64,000 nucleotides of DNA from NCBI RefSeq assembly GCF_025345565.1, contig NZ_CP054475.1, positions 2,696,448 to 2,760,447 of the forward strand. Direction: 5' to 3'. The DNA comes from Thalassolituus hydrocarboniclasticus. GTDB taxonomy: Bacteria; Pseudomonadota; Gammaproteobacteria; Pseudomonadales; Oceanobacteraceae. Positions 44,372-54,023 of this stretch are shown one piece after another (the stretch's first letter is position 1; each line of letters starts with the position of its first letter). The position numbers and the translations under genes are program-made. The notes beneath the pieces were generated by a model. That model ran no database searches, was not told the DNA's origin, and saw only the letters and a list, made by a program, of their open reading frames with translations.

Positions 44372-44510
44372 TGCCCGGCCATTGAGTATCAGGCGCTGCG
44401 CGGCAGAGTTTGCTGCCGCAGCGTTTTTAAGCCGTACCGCAGCCATCGCGGCCAGCGGCAAAAATCGCTACAATGCTGCCCTTTCTTTGAATAACCCGTA
44501 GCGAATTGTC

Positions 44511-46631
44511 ATGACCGCACAGAATCCCCGCAAAATCCTCGTCACCAGCGCCCTGCCCTATGCCAATGGTTCCATTCACCTCGGCCACCTGCTGGAATAC
44601 ATTCAGACTGATATCTGGGTTCGGTTCCAGAAACTGCGTGGCAACGAATGCCACTATGTTTGCGCCGACGACGCCCACGGCACCGCCATCATGCTGCGCG
44701 CCGAAAAAGAAGGTATCAGCCCGGAAGAGCAGATTGCGCGGGTAAAGGCCGAGCACGAAGCGGATTTCGCCGGTTTCCAGATTGCGTTCGACAACTTCCA
44801 CAGCACCCACAGCGAAGAAAACCGCCTGCTGTCAGAAGAAATCTACAAAGCCTGCCGTGACAAAGGCCATATCGCCATCCGCAGCATCAAGCAGCTGTAC
44901 GATCCGGTTAAAGAGCTGTTTCTGGCCGACCGTTATATCAAAGGCGAGTGCCCTAAGTGTGGCGCCGCCGACCAGTACGGCGACAACTGCGAAGCCTGTG
45001 GCGCAACCTACACCCCAGCCGAGCTGAAAAACCCGTTCTCGGTTATTTCCGGTGCTACCCCGGTCGAAAAAGAATCTGAGCACTACTTCTTTAAACTGCC
45101 CGATTTTCAGGAATTTCTGCAGCAGTGGACCCGTTCCGGCACCCTGCAGGATGAAGTGGCCAACAAACTGGCCGAGTGGCTGGATTCCGGTCTGCAGGAG
45201 TGGGATATCTCCCGTGATGCGCCGTATTTCGGCTTCGAAATTCCGGATGCACCGAACAAGTTTTTCTACGTCTGGCTGGATGCCCCTATCGGTTATATGG
45301 CCAGCTTTAAAAACCTGTGTGACAAGCGCGGTGACCTCGACTTTAACGAGTACTGGAAAAAAGATTCCACCACCGAGCTGTATCACTTTATCGGTAAAGA
45401 CATTATTAACTTCCATGCGCTGTTCTGGCCTTCCATGCTGAGCGCCGCGGAATACCGCACACCAACGGCGGTCAATGCTCACGGTTTCGTGACCGTGAAC
45501 GGTTCTAAAATGTCGAAGTCGCGCGGTACCTTTATTAAGGCGCGTACTTTCCTGAATCATTTAAACCCGACCTATCTGCGTTACTACTTTGCCGCCAAAC
45601 TGAGCTCCAGCGTCGATGATTTCGATTTAAATCTGGAAGATTTCGTGCAGCGCGTAAACGCCGATCTGGTCAACAAGCTGGTGAACATCGCCTCGCGTAC
45701 CGGCAACTTTATTGCCAAAGCATCCGGCGAACTGAGCGCCACCTGCGCTGAACCGGAAATGTTGCAGCAATTTATTGATGCCGGCGACCAGATTGCCAGC
45801 CATTACGAAAAACGCGAATTTGGCCGCGCGATGAAAGACATCATGGCGTTGGCCGACCGTGCTAACGAATACATTCAGGAAAAAGCCCCGTGGGCAATGA
45901 ATAAAGAAGAAGGCCGCCAGCAGGAAGTGCAGGAGGTCTGTTCCGTAGCCCTTAACCTGTTCCGTCAGCTGGTGACGTATCTGGCACCGGTACTGCCGGA
46001 AATTGCCGACAAAACCAAAGCATTCCTGAATCTGGACAGCCTTGACTGGGAAGCACGCCGCGAGATTCTGCTGAGCCACAAAATCAATAAATTCCAGCCG
46101 ATGCTGGCCCGTGCTGAAATGGATAAAGTAACCGCCATTCTGGAAGAAACCAAAACCGAGCTGGCCAAAGAAAACGGTGAAGCTCCGGCGGCGGATAACA
46201 GTGCCGATAAAACCGCTGCGAAAAACGCCGAGAAAAAGGCCGATAAAAAAGCGAAGAATAAAGGACCAGAGCTGCGTGAAGACGGTAACGAAGTGATTGC
46301 CGACACCATCGAGTTCCCGGATTTCGCCAAAGTCGACCTGCGTATTGCCCGTATCGTTAAAGCCGAACATGTCGAAGGTGCAGAAAAACTGCTGCAGCTG
46401 ACGCTGGATATCGGCAACGGCGAAACCCGCAACGTATTCTCCGGTATTAAATCGGCCTACAACCCGGAAGACCTGAACGGCAAGCTCACCGTGATGGTTG
46501 CCAACCTGGCGCCACGTAAAATGAAATTCGGCATGTCCGAAGGCATGGTACTGGCCGCAGGCCCGGGCGGTGAAGATATTTTCCTGCTCGAACCACACGA
46601 CGGCGCCCAGCCGGGTATGCGCGTGATGTAA
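44511..46631 (+). CDS. metG: Methionyl-tRNA synthetase
   Basis: The 706-aa enzyme charges tRNA-Met. The class I HIGH motif is in [14 protein letters not shown] (residues 17-30), the Zn knuckle is [18 protein letters not shown], and KMSKS is in [12 protein letters not shown] near residue 335. After the anticodon domain there is a Lys/Ala-rich linker (about 555-590) and a C-terminal EMAP/tRNA-binding domain ([20 protein letters not shown]), used for dimerisation. Length is typical of E. coli-type MetG. Confidence 0.98.
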   Translation: MTAQNPRKILVTSALPYANGSIHLGHLLEYIQTDIWVRFQKLRGNECHYVCADDAHGTAIMLRAEKEGISPEEQIARVKAEHEADFAGFQIAFDNFHSTHSEENRLLSEEIYKACRDKGHIAIRSIKQLYDPVKELFLADRYIKGECPKCGAADQYGDNCEACGATYTPAELKNPFSVISGATPVEKESEHYFFKLPDFQEFLQQWTRSGTLQDEVANKLAEWLDSGLQEWDISRDAPYFGFEIPDAPNKFFYVWLDAPIGYMASFKNLCDKRGDLDFNEYWKKDSTTELYHFIGKDIINFHALFWPSMLSAAEYRTPTAVNAHGFVTVNGSKMSKSRGTFIKARTFLNHLNPTYLRYYFAAKLSSSVDDFDLNLEDFVQRVNADLVNKLVNIASRTGNFIAKASGELSATCAEPEMLQQFIDAGDQIASHYEKREFGRAMKDIMALADRANEYIQEKAPWAMNKEEGRQQEVQEVCSVALNLFRQLVTYLAPVLPEIADKTKAFLNLDSLDWEARREILLSHKINKFQPMLARAEMDKVTAILEETKTELAKENGEAPAADNSADKTAAKNAEKKADKKAKNKGPELREDGNEVIADTIEFPDFAKVDLRIARIVKAEHVEGAEKLLQLTLDIGNGETRNVFSGIKSAYNPEDLNGKLTVMVANLAPRKMKFGMSEGMVLAAGPGGEDIFLLEPHDGAQPGMRVM

Positions 46632-46645
46632 AAAAGCAGAAACAT

Positions 46646-46675
46646 AAAAGCCGGGGTTTTACCCCGGCTTTTTAT
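46646..46675 (+). terminator. Intrinsic terminator after metG
   Basis: The hairpin AAAGCCGGGG-TTTTA-CCCCGGCTTT is followed by TTATT, 15 bp past the stop codon. Confidence 0.93.
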
Positions 46676-46718
46676 TGAGCGACTCTAGCGCTAAACCCGG
46701 CTTAACAGGCCTGTCACA

Positions 46719-47141
46719 CTATTCACCACAGGGAAGATTAACAACATTCGTATTAATATCGTTTTCCAGCTCAACCCAGAAGTTAATACTCCATGCCTCG
46801 CGCTTCTTTCGAATAATATAAGATTTACCCTTTTCGGCTAAAAACTTCAAACAGCGTTCAGATTTAACCTTCCCCTGATAAAACCCTACGTCAATCTCAG
46901 TCAGGCCAGGTTCAATATAAGCACTTTCATAATAACCGTTAAAAAACCCACCGATAGAAACACCATCAACCGCATTAATATAAAGTTTCTCATCAAGCCC
47001 CTGAAAAATACCATGATCACGCTCTGAATCTGCTTTTAAATATACGGCATCTTCTTTCGCAAGCCCCGGAGGTGAATAAGCAGAATCAGCGATACATCCC
47101 AACAAAAATCCGGTTAAAAAAAACACACCCAACAACTTCAT
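46719..47141 (-). CDS. Hypothetical lipoprotein, 140 aa
   Basis: The N-terminus is a lipoprotein signal, LLGVFFLTGFLLGC, cut before Cys16. The mature 125 residues are rich in Gly, Tyr and charged residues, with GFFNGYYESAYIEPGL and a basic FLAEKGKSYIIRKKRE. Base composition is A/T-rich compared with neighbours, and a MITE follows the start region. Not recognised; likely an accessory gene of the patch between metG and the urease operon. Confidence 0.65.
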   Translation of the reverse strand: MKLLGVFFLTGFLLGCIADSAYSPPGLAKEDAVYLKADSERDHGIFQGLDEKLYINAVDGVSIGGFFNGYYESAYIEPGLTEIDVGFYQGKVKSERCLKFLAEKGKSYIIRKKREAWSINFWVELENDINTNVVNLPCGE

Positions 47142-47295
47142 TCTTCACAGATCCTTTGATATTGCTAACGCCCGATTCAGCAGAATACTTTCCAATACTT
47201 ATCAATTCAGTCACAGAGCATCAAGCAGGTCATCCTAAAGGCTGAAACAGGATAAATCCAGTTCATCCCCTCAGCCATATAGCCATTAAAGAATA

Positions 47296-47566
47296 TTAAG
47301 GCACCTCTGAATAATTCAGTGCCCGCTTCGGCTTACTGAAAACGTTCAGATCAAGGCGCCACGTTGAAGGCATAGCGGGTTACGTCAAAACGTGGCAACA
47401 CCGAGCTGGATTTTTCCAGCAAGCCCCGAAGGGCGTGGGCTGCAGAGCGTTTTGACGGTGTTGTCGATTTTATAAAGGACTCGCCATTCACTGCAATCGA
47501 CGCCTTGTCAAAAGCACTTTGCAGCACTCACGCGAAGCTGTGCAGAATTATTCAGAGATGCCTTAA
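47296..47566 (-). mobile_element. MITE-like element, copy 2 (271 bp, inverted)
   Basis: The reverse complement of this element matches copy 1 (18097-18367) over its whole length with about seven mismatches by my count, or about 97% identity. The terminal repeats are TTAAGGCACCTCTGAATAAT with one substitution in the right end (GAGATGCC for GAGGTGCC). It sits between the lipoprotein gene and rluA. It has no open frame. The near-identity means recent movement or homogenisation. Confidence 0.85.
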
Positions 47567-47642
47567 TTATGAATCTCAGCAGATAACCCGATGCAGCGCA
47601 TTATGGCCAAAAGAGATATAAGAAAAACGAGGCTTCTGATTC

Positions 47643-48431
47643 ATGTATCTGACGGACAAGACTTCTGACCATCTGGCGGTGATTAATCATTGCCAGAACC
47701 CCGCAGGTTTCATTAAATATACGCTCACTTCATCAGAGTTTATCAACGTGACTGACGTAACACCTCCTGCTTACTACATCGCCCCACGCTGCGACGAAGA
47801 ACTGCAGATACTGCACGTTGATGACGATCTGATTGTGGTTAATAAACCGGCCTTTCTCTACACCGTGCCCGGCCGCGGCCCGGAAAACAGCGACTCAGTA
47901 ATTACCCGCCTGCAGCCGGATTACCCGGAAGCGGTCATTGTGCACCGCCTCGATCTGGATACCTCTGGTTTGCTGGTTGTTGCCCGCTCCGAACGAGCGC
48001 GCCAGGTGCTGTCACAACAGATCCGCGACCGTGAGATTCAGAAAACCTATCAGGCCGTGGTCTGGGGCATTATTGAACAGGACGAAGGCGAGATTAACCT
48101 GCCCATTGGCAAAGACTGGGAAAACCGTCCGCGCTGCAAAATCGACTATGAAGAAGGCAAAGCCTCGCTCACTTATTTCACAGTCGAGCAGCGCAATCCG
48201 GACACCCACCGCACACTGGTGACGCTGAAACCCGTTACCGGCCGCCAGCACCAGCTGCGCCTGCATTTAAAATCCATCGGCCATCCTATTTTAGGCTGCG
48301 ATTTATACGCCCACGACGAAGCCCTGCACGCCGAACCACGATTAATGCTGCACGCCTGTGGCTTGGCCTTTAAACACCCGGATGGACAAATGGTGAGCTG
48401 GGATGTGAAGAATGATTGGGGATTGGATTAA
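47643..48431 (+). CDS. rluA: RluA-type RNA pseudouridine synthase
   Basis: The 262-aa enzyme contains LHVDDDLIVVNKPAFLYTVPGR, the catalytic VHRLDLDTSGLLVVA (Asp) and VTLKPVTGRQHQLRLHL, in the order and wording of E. coli RluA, which modifies 23S rRNA U746 and tRNA U32. The first 35 residues before the core are not conserved, so a downstream GTG near 47748 could be the start. It is near the MITE but shows normal codon use. Confidence 0.85.
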   Translation: MYLTDKTSDHLAVINHCQNPAGFIKYTLTSSEFINVTDVTPPAYYIAPRCDEELQILHVDDDLIVVNKPAFLYTVPGRGPENSDSVITRLQPDYPEAVIVHRLDLDTSGLLVVARSERARQVLSQQIRDREIQKTYQAVVWGIIEQDEGEINLPIGKDWENRPRCKIDYEEGKASLTYFTVEQRNPDTHRTLVTLKPVTGRQHQLRLHLKSIGHPILGCDLYAHDEALHAEPRLMLHACGLAFKHPDGQMVSWDVKNDWGLD

Positions 48432-48441
48432 CGCAGGCTTG

Positions 48442-48585
48442 TTAAAGGTATTTTTCACTGAGAATCTGGATATCGGGATAATCTTCCTTCCACTTATCGC
48501 ATTCATCCATAAGATGAAGGTGATCATAATCCTCACCCAGCTTTTCCATCTCATCCGCTGCGGCGAGTAAAAACGCGGCCAGATC
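48442..48585 (-). pseudogene. 3' remnant of a gene (possible immunity-type protein)
   Basis: A minus-strand frame of 47 codons runs to TAA 48442-48444 after an in-frame TGA at 48586-48588. It encodes a well-formed acidic C-terminus including AADEMEKLGEDYDHLHLMDE and CDKWKEDYPDIQILSEKYL. No start or upstream part is present, so it is the tail of a truncated gene. The acid-rich helical style recalls small immunity proteins of toxin loci (weak inference). Confidence 0.55.
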
Positions 48586-48630
48586 TCACGATTAGATCGC
48601 CGGAAAACTCACATTGATAACAACCCTGCG

Positions 48631-49572
48631 TCAGCTTAAGTATTCAACCCGGGAAGTTCTGCCTTTATAAAACTTAAAGTCATTAATGGATGCGCACACC
48701 ATTTGCTTATCGAAGTATTTAAGTGCTTCTGTTGTACTCCTCTGGCTTGCGAGGAAAACGATAAGACGCTGCAGCGATGGCATACCATGGCTCAGGTCAT
48801 GAAAACACAGGGGATCAATTTTTGAGTTGATCATAGCCAGCTCAGCAATAGAACTGCCTTTAATCCCCGCCAGTGAAGAAAGTCCGTTCATGGTATCCAT
48901 AACCAGACTCTTAAGCTGCCCGAGTTCAGACAGATCCGGCATGGATGCAACCTGTTTAAGAGTACTCAGCGACAGACATTCCAGTGACTTCAGCCTCTGC
49001 AGCGAACGGAGGTCCCGTAACTTCTTAACCCAGCATATCTCTAAGCTTTTAAGTCTGGATAATCCCTTAACAGCATCCAGGCTTTCAAAGGTTCCGAAGC
49101 CTAAATACAGCTTTTCTAAACCACGCAGAGCAGCAACATGCTCGACCTGCTTACTCTGATAGCCTGTCAGGCTGAGATCCCTCAGACCGGGCAAACAGGT
49201 TATAGAACCTATATCCTTCTTATTTCTTACCAGACTGAGAGAGCTGAGCTTCTGAAGGTTCTGCAATGGCTTTAAAGAGACCGCCGGGCTGCTGAATTCG
49301 CCGAGGCTCAGAAATTCTAATCCACTGACATACTCTGCGATGGCATCGATGCTGGTGAGCGATGGAAGAAAAACTTCTAACGCCCTGATATCAGAATAGT
49401 GCTTCAGAAAACCGAGGTTATACTCTTTATCCTCAGGCCAGACCGGACCGAATGCACCACCCAAATATGACAGCGATATCCCATCAATATTGCCCTGACG
49501 TATTTCTTCAGCAATCAGAGAATGCTCTTCATCCGTCAGATTATCGGCTATTTTTTTCAGCTTTATACTCAT
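48631..49572 (-). CDS. Leucine-rich-repeat protein
   Basis: I take ATG 49572 (MSIKLKKIADNLTDEEHSLI) as the start, giving 313 aa; the frame extends to 49656. At least seven leucine-rich repeats follow, each about 21-23 residues with LxxLxxLxL cores (LKSLEICWVKKLRDL, LKSLECLSLSTLKQV). No signal peptide or membrane segment is present, so it is probably cytosolic. Bacterial LRR proteins of this type bind other proteins. It is in the accessory patch beside the gene remnant. The exact function is unknown. Confidence 0.75.
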   Translation of the reverse strand: MSIKLKKIADNLTDEEHSLIAEEIRQGNIDGISLSYLGGAFGPVWPEDKEYNLGFLKHYSDIRALEVFLPSLTSIDAIAEYVSGLEFLSLGEFSSPAVSLKPLQNLQKLSSLSLVRNKKDIGSITCLPGLRDLSLTGYQSKQVEHVAALRGLEKLYLGFGTFESLDAVKGLSRLKSLEICWVKKLRDLRSLQRLKSLECLSLSTLKQVASMPDLSELGQLKSLVMDTMNGLSSLAGIKGSSIAELAMINSKIDPLCFHDLSHGMPSLQRLIVFLASQRSTTEALKYFDKQMVCASINDFKFYKGRTSRVEYLS

Positions 49573-49656
49573 AGTCGCGGATACGGCTTCAGTGGTTAAC
49601 AATCCATGGTATGCCTGCGCGCTGACCCGGAGTGAACCTCTCAGGATTCCCCACAA

Positions 49657-49824
49657 CGCTATGATTCAATGACGACACAAAACATCACTCAAAAGATTTT
49701 ACAAAAAGATCTTCACAAAAATCTTATTCAGAAGAACAGGCACACAGGAAAACTACGCTATAGCGTGCACGGACCTGCATACCAGAGCTAAGGCTGCTTT
49801 TTAACTGCCCAAGAACTTATCACC
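49657..49824. other. Intergenic start of urease control region, nothing coding
   Basis: The 5' part of the 520-bp gap before ureD is A/T-rich and holds no convincing gene. A short palindrome ACGCTATAGCGT (about 49753-49764) is present. The regulatory sites of the urease operon lie in the rest of the gap. Confidence 0.4.
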
Positions 49825-49841
49825 TGCCTGAACATCAGGCA
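49825..49841. promoter_or_regulatory. Candidate enhancer palindrome 1 upstream of urease operon
   Basis: TGCCTG-AACAT-CAGGCA has the 6-5-6 geometry of an NtrC site, although the arms differ from TGCACC. It lies 20 bp from the better site at 49861-49877. Confidence 0.4.
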
Positions 49842-49860
49842 AGGCAAAGACTGGATGCCA

Positions 49861-49877
49861 TGCGCCTTACTGGCGCA
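49861..49877. promoter_or_regulatory. Candidate NtrC enhancer upstream of urease operon
   Basis: TGCGCC-TTACT-GGCGCA is a perfect 6-5-6 palindrome that fits the NtrC consensus TGCRCC-N5-GGYGCA. It is about 130 bp upstream of a sigma-54-like promoter, the usual distance for an NtrC enhancer. Confidence 0.6.
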
Positions 49878-50005
49878 GCGTGATCACCAGAGTTGTGCAT
49901 ACCCAATGCGTGGTCCTTATTTACCAGTTTTTCCCTCCGGCAGCGGCATATTTCTGCCCGGCAAACAAACGCGCTGCACCGCTAAATCTGACTAACCAGT
50001 CAATA

Positions 50006-50021
50006 TGGTATCCCTCTTGCT
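50006..50021 (+). promoter_or_regulatory. Candidate sigma-54 promoter of urease operon
   Basis: TGGTATCCCTCTTGCT has GG and GC ten bases apart and a full TTGCT -12 element. The ureD start is 72 bp downstream. Together with the NtrC-like palindromes this indicates nitrogen-limitation control of urease. Confidence 0.6.
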
Positions 50022-50092
50022 TAACAACCCGGCATAACCCATTGCGGCCCGTTGTTATTGGGCTGGTTCTGACAGAGCAAAGGAGATACGGC

Positions 50093-50977
50093 TTGAATCA
50101 CCCCGTTCAGCCGCTGCTAAGCGCGCAGGCTGATGCACCATACTGGAACGCGCAGTTACAGCTGAGTACGCGCCAGACAGAAAGAGGCACCCGTTTGGTG
50201 CAATGCGAACATAACGGCCCTCTTTATGTGCAAAAGCCGTTTTACCCGGAAGGGCCGGACTGTGCGCACCTGTATCTGCTGCATCCGCCCGGCGGCATGG
50301 TGTCGGGTGATTTTCTCACCATTAATGTCAGTGCCGGTGAAAACAGCCATGTGCTGGTAACAACACCCGGAGCAGGACGTGTTTACCGCGCCCGTGCTGA
50401 TGGTTTGCTGCAGCAGCAGAAAGTGCAGCTGACGGTTGATAACAACGCGGCACTGGAATGGATGCCACTGGAAACCATTTTATTTCCGTCATCGCGTGCG
50501 CAGCTGGAAACCGAAGTCCATCTGGGTGAAAACAGCCGCTATATCGGCTGGGATATTGTCAGCCTCGGTTTGCCCGCCAATGGCAGCCGTCTGGATGACC
50601 TTGGTCAGCACACCACGCTGAAGCAGGGGCTGCGTATTTATTATAAGCAACAGCTATTGCTGAATGAGCGCCTGAGCCTGCATCCGGGTAACAGCGAATT
50701 ATTAAATGCCGCGGCCGGTTTCCGTGGCATGCCGGTACACGGTCTGTTAGTGGCCGGACCTTTTACTCAGGGCTTTTGTGAACAGGCTCTGGAAAAGCTT
50801 CAGGAGCTGTGCGCCGACCAACTGGCCGGTGTCAGCCTGAACGGCCAATTGTTAAGCGTGCGTTATCTTGGCACCTGCAGCGAGCAAGCCCGTCTGCTGC
50901 TGAGTGACGCCTGGGCGATTATCCGCCCGCAATTAATGCAACGTCCAGCCTGCGCTCCGCGCATCTGGGCAACCTGA
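50093..50977 (+). CDS. ureD: Urease accessory protein UreD
   Basis: The start is TTG 50093, with AAGGAG seven bases upstream, giving 294 aa; the ATG-initiated open frame at 49880 would include the control region and is rejected. Signatures are QKPFYPEGPDCAHLYLLHPPG and the PGAGRVYRARADG segment. UreD joins UreF and UreG on apo-urease and channels nickel to the active site. It is the first gene of the ureDABCEFG cluster and lies 46 bp before ureA. Confidence 0.93.
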   Translation: MNHPVQPLLSAQADAPYWNAQLQLSTRQTERGTRLVQCEHNGPLYVQKPFYPEGPDCAHLYLLHPPGGMVSGDFLTINVSAGENSHVLVTTPGAGRVYRARADGLLQQQKVQLTVDNNAALEWMPLETILFPSSRAQLETEVHLGENSRYIGWDIVSLGLPANGSRLDDLGQHTTLKQGLRIYYKQQLLLNERLSLHPGNSELLNAAAGFRGMPVHGLLVAGPFTQGFCEQALEKLQELCADQLAGVSLNGQLLSVRYLGTCSEQARLLLSDAWAIIRPQLMQRPACAPRIWAT

Positions 50978-51023
50978 TTATTTCTGACTATTTAAAGCAC
51001 TGATTGATTAACTGAGGTGAACG

Positions 51024-51326
51024 ATGGAACTGCTACCGCGCGAAAAAGATAAGCTGCTGATTTTTACCGCAGCCCTGCTGGCAGAACGCCGCCTGAACCG
51101 TGGTCTGAAATTAAATTATCCGGAAGCCATGGCCTATCTGACCATGGAAATTATGGAAGGCGCACGCGATGGCAAAACCGTGGCCGAGCTGATGGGTTAC
51201 GGTAAAACACTGCTGAGCGCCGATCAGGTAATGCCCGGCGTGCCGGAATTAATTCATGAGGTACAGGTAGAAGCGACCTTCCCGGATGGCACTAAGCTGG
51301 TCACCGTGCATGAGCCCATTGTTTAA
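51024..51326 (+). CDS. ureA: Urease gamma subunit
   Basis: The 100-aa subunit ([20 protein letters not shown] ... [20 protein letters not shown]) matches the UreA length and end motif exactly. It forms, with UreB and UreC, the (alpha-beta-gamma)3 enzyme that hydrolyses urea to ammonia and carbamate in the cytosol. GAGG precedes ATG 51024. Confidence 0.98.
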   Translation: MELLPREKDKLLIFTAALLAERRLNRGLKLNYPEAMAYLTMEIMEGARDGKTVAELMGYGKTLLSADQVMPGVPELIHEVQVEATFPDGTKLVTVHEPIV

Positions 51327-51385
51327 AACGGCCTGCGTTTAAACAACTTCAGCCCAGATGCTCAACGGTTTACAGGAGAAAGAAC

Positions 51386-51697
51386 ATGATCCCAGGTGAA
51401 ATTATCGTCGGCGAAGGCGATATCGAATTAAACGCAGGCCGTGAAACGCTTCGTCTGCGTGTTGAGAATACCGGTGACCGCCCGATTCAGGTTGGCTCCC
51501 ATTATCATTTTTACGAAACCAATCCGGCGCTGTCGTTTGAGCGGGAAAAAACCAGAGGTTTCCGCCTGAATATTGCCTCGGGTACCGCCGTGCGTTTTGA
51601 GCCGGGCCAGGGCCGTGAAGTGGAATTAGTCGCCTACGCCGGAGACCGTATTGTCTACGGTTTCCGCGGCGAAATAATGGGCAAGCTGGATAACTGA
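51386..51697 (+). CDS. ureB: Urease beta subunit
   Basis: The 103-aa subunit has the UreB pattern [20 protein letters not shown] and [16 protein letters not shown]-like core (here [16 protein letters not shown]), followed by [20 protein letters not shown]. It packs against UreC and has a structural role. It is 59 bp after ureA and 10 bp before ureC, with CAGGAGAAAG at the start. Confidence 0.98.
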   Translation: MIPGEIIVGEGDIELNAGRETLRLRVENTGDRPIQVGSHYHFYETNPALSFEREKTRGFRLNIASGTAVRFEPGQGREVELVAYAGDRIVYGFRGEIMGKLDN

Positions 51698-51707
51698 GGG
51701 GAAGTAC

Positions 51708-53420
51708 ATGAGTAATAAAACCATGGACCGCACGTCCTACGCGCAGATGTTCGGCCCTACCACCGGCGATAAAGTGCGCCTCGGCGATACTGAATTATTT
51801 ATTCAGATTGAAAAAGATTTCACCACCTACGGCGATGAAGTGAAATTCGGCGGCGGCAAAGTCATCCGTGATGGCATGGGCCAGAGCCAGCGCGTCAGCG
51901 CAGAAACCGTCGATCTGGTGATTACCAACGCCGTGGTGCTGGATCACTGGGGGATTGTAAAAGGCGATGTCGGTATTAAAGACGGTCGTATTTTTGCCGT
52001 AGGTAAAGCCGGTAATCCGGATATTCAGGATAACGTCGATATTATTGTCGGCCCGGGCACCGAAGTGATTGCCGGTGAAGGCTCCATTCTTACCGCTGGC
52101 GGTATCGATGCGCACATTCATTTTATTTGTCCGCAACAGGTCGAAGAAGCCTTAATGAGCGGCGTCACCACCATGATTGGCGGCGGCACCGGGCCTGCCA
52201 CCGGCACTAACGCCACCACCTGTTCGTCCGGCCCCTGGTACATCGGCAAAATGCTGCAGGCCACCGACGATATGCCAATGAATTTCGGCTTTTTAGGTAA
52301 AGGCAACGCCAGCCTGCCAGAGGCACTGGAAGAACAACTGGAAGCCGGCGCCTGCGGTCTGAAATTACATGAAGACTGGGGCACCACACCGGCGTCCATC
52401 GACTGCTGTCTGAGCGTGGCGGAAAAATACGATGTGCAGGTTGCCATTCATACCGACACCCTGAATGAATCCGGTTTTGTTGATGACACCATTGGTGCTT
52501 TTAAAGACCGCGTAATTCATACCTACCATACCGAAGGGGCCGGTGGTGGCCATGCGCCGGATATTATCCGCGCCTGTTCTTACCCCAATGTGCTGCCCTC
52601 TTCCACCAACCCAACGCGCCCTTATACGCGTAATACGGTGGATGAACATCTGGATATGCTGATGGTCTGTCATCACCTTGACAGCAGCATTCCTGAAGAC
52701 GTTGCTTTTGCCGATTCGCGCATCCGTAAAGAAACCATTGCCGCTGAAGATATTTTTCACGACCGTGGCGCCTTCAGCATGATCTCATCCGACTCTCAGG
52801 CCATGGGCCGCGTGGGCGAAGTGATTACCCGCACCTGGCAGACGGCGCATAAAATGAAAACCCAGTTCGGTTTATTAAAAGAAGATCTGGAGATCGGCGC
52901 CGATAATTTCCGCGCGCGCCGCTACATCGCCAAGTACACCATTAACCCGGCCATTGCTCATGGTATTTCCCACGAAGTGGGTTCCATCGAAAAAGGTAAG
53001 CTGGCTGATCTGGTGTTGTGGAAACCGGCTTTTTTTGCCACCAAGCCGAGCATGATTATTAAAGGCGGCATGATTGCCGCAGCGCCGATGGGCGATCCGA
53101 ATGCGTCGATTCCGACACCACAGCCGGTGCATTACCGCATGATGTTCGGTGCCTTTGGTAAAGCCGCTGCCGCCACCAGCCTGACCTTTGTATCGGCAGC
53201 GGCGTTAAATAATAACGTCGGTGAAAAACTGGGAGTTAAACGCACCTTAGCGGCCTGTAAAAATACCCGCAATATCCGTAAATCAGACATGATTCTGAAC
53301 GACTGGATGCCGGACGTTACCGTTGATCCGCAAACCTATGAAGTGCGTGCCGACGGCGAATTACTGACCTGCGAACCGGCCAGCGAACTGCCACTGGCAC
53401 AACTGTATAACTTATTTTAA
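51708..53420 (+). CDS. ureC: Urease alpha (catalytic) subunit
   Basis: The 570-aa amidohydrolase binds two Ni ions. Visible ligands are the two His of [14 protein letters not shown], the carbamylated Lys in [12 protein letters not shown], His in [13 protein letters not shown] and [15 protein letters not shown], and Asp in [12 protein letters not shown]; the mobile-flap catalytic His is in MVCHHLD. All are intact, so urease should be active. It starts ten bp after ureB. Confidence 0.99.
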   Translation: MSNKTMDRTSYAQMFGPTTGDKVRLGDTELFIQIEKDFTTYGDEVKFGGGKVIRDGMGQSQRVSAETVDLVITNAVVLDHWGIVKGDVGIKDGRIFAVGKAGNPDIQDNVDIIVGPGTEVIAGEGSILTAGGIDAHIHFICPQQVEEALMSGVTTMIGGGTGPATGTNATTCSSGPWYIGKMLQATDDMPMNFGFLGKGNASLPEALEEQLEAGACGLKLHEDWGTTPASIDCCLSVAEKYDVQVAIHTDTLNESGFVDDTIGAFKDRVIHTYHTEGAGGGHAPDIIRACSYPNVLPSSTNPTRPYTRNTVDEHLDMLMVCHHLDSSIPEDVAFADSRIRKETIAAEDIFHDRGAFSMISSDSQAMGRVGEVITRTWQTAHKMKTQFGLLKEDLEIGADNFRARRYIAKYTINPAIAHGISHEVGSIEKGKLADLVLWKPAFFATKPSMIIKGGMIAAAPMGDPNASIPTPQPVHYRMMFGAFGKAAAATSLTFVSAAALNNNVGEKLGVKRTLAACKNTRNIRKSDMILNDWMPDVTVDPQTYEVRADGELLTCEPASELPLAQLYNLF

Positions 53421-53456
53421 CCGTGCAATATAAAAGCACTGTTTTAAGGACTGCTT

Positions 53457-54023
53457 ATGTTGGAAGTTTACGAACGTCTTGGCACCCATTGCCATGATCC
53501 TGTCAGTGCTACGGTCGTGCTGAACTACGAACAGCGCGACCGTGGTCGTCTGCGTCTGACCAGTACCGACGGCGAAGAAGTCCGCCTGTTTCTGGAGCGT
53601 GGCAAACCCTTGCTGGTTGGTGAATTTTTACGCGCCACCGATGGCAAAATCGTAAAAATTGAAGGCGCTGAAGAAGACGTCGCCCACGCCAGCTGCGACG
53701 ACTGGCAAACCTTTGCCAAAGCCTGTTATCACCTCGGCAACCGCCATGTAAAAGTGGAAGTGGGTGAACGCTGGTTACGGATAAAACCGGATCATGTGCT
53801 GGAAGATATGCTGCATCTGCTTGGCCTGATGGTCAGCCATGAACACGCCGTCTTTGTACCTGAGTCCGGCGCTTATGCACCCGGTTACGGGCATTCGCAT
53901 GGTCATTCACATGGCCACTCACATGGGCATTCCCACGATCATGGTCATCACCACGGCCATAACGGCGGGCATAGCCATGATGACGAACATGATAAAGGGC
54001 ACGGTGACGGACATGACCACTGA
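53457..54023 (+). CDS. ureE: Urease accessory protein UreE (nickel metallochaperone)
   Basis: The 188-aa protein has the UreE peptide-binding and metal-binding domains with AHASCDDWQTFAKACYHLGNRHV. The tail (about 140-188) is unusually His-rich, with GHSHGHSHGHSHGHSHDHGH and further His-Asp pairs, as in nickel-buffering UreE of Klebsiella. It supplies Ni to UreG. Its end overlaps the ureF start by 11 bp. AAGGA precedes ATG 53457. Confidence 0.95.
   Translation: MLEVYERLGTHCHDPVSATVVLNYEQRDRGRLRLTSTDGEEVRLFLERGKPLLVGEFLRATDGKIVKIEGAEEDVAHASCDDWQTFAKACYHLGNRHVKVEVGERWLRIKPDHVLEDMLHLLGLMVSHEHAVFVPESGAYAPGYGHSHGHSHGHSHGHSHDHGHHHGHNGGHSHDDEHDKGHGDGHDH

Noticed and set aside
45627-46598. 323-aa open frame on the minus strand
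   Set aside because: It is antisense to metG and made of mirrored codons, with no family signature.
49880-50092. N-terminal extension of UreD from ATG 49880
   Set aside because: It would translate the sigma-54-like promoter region and lacks family similarity; TTG 50093 has a good ribosome site.
53839-54012. N-terminal extension of UreF
   Set aside because: It is the second reading frame of the His-rich ureE tail; UreF similarity starts at ATG 54013.
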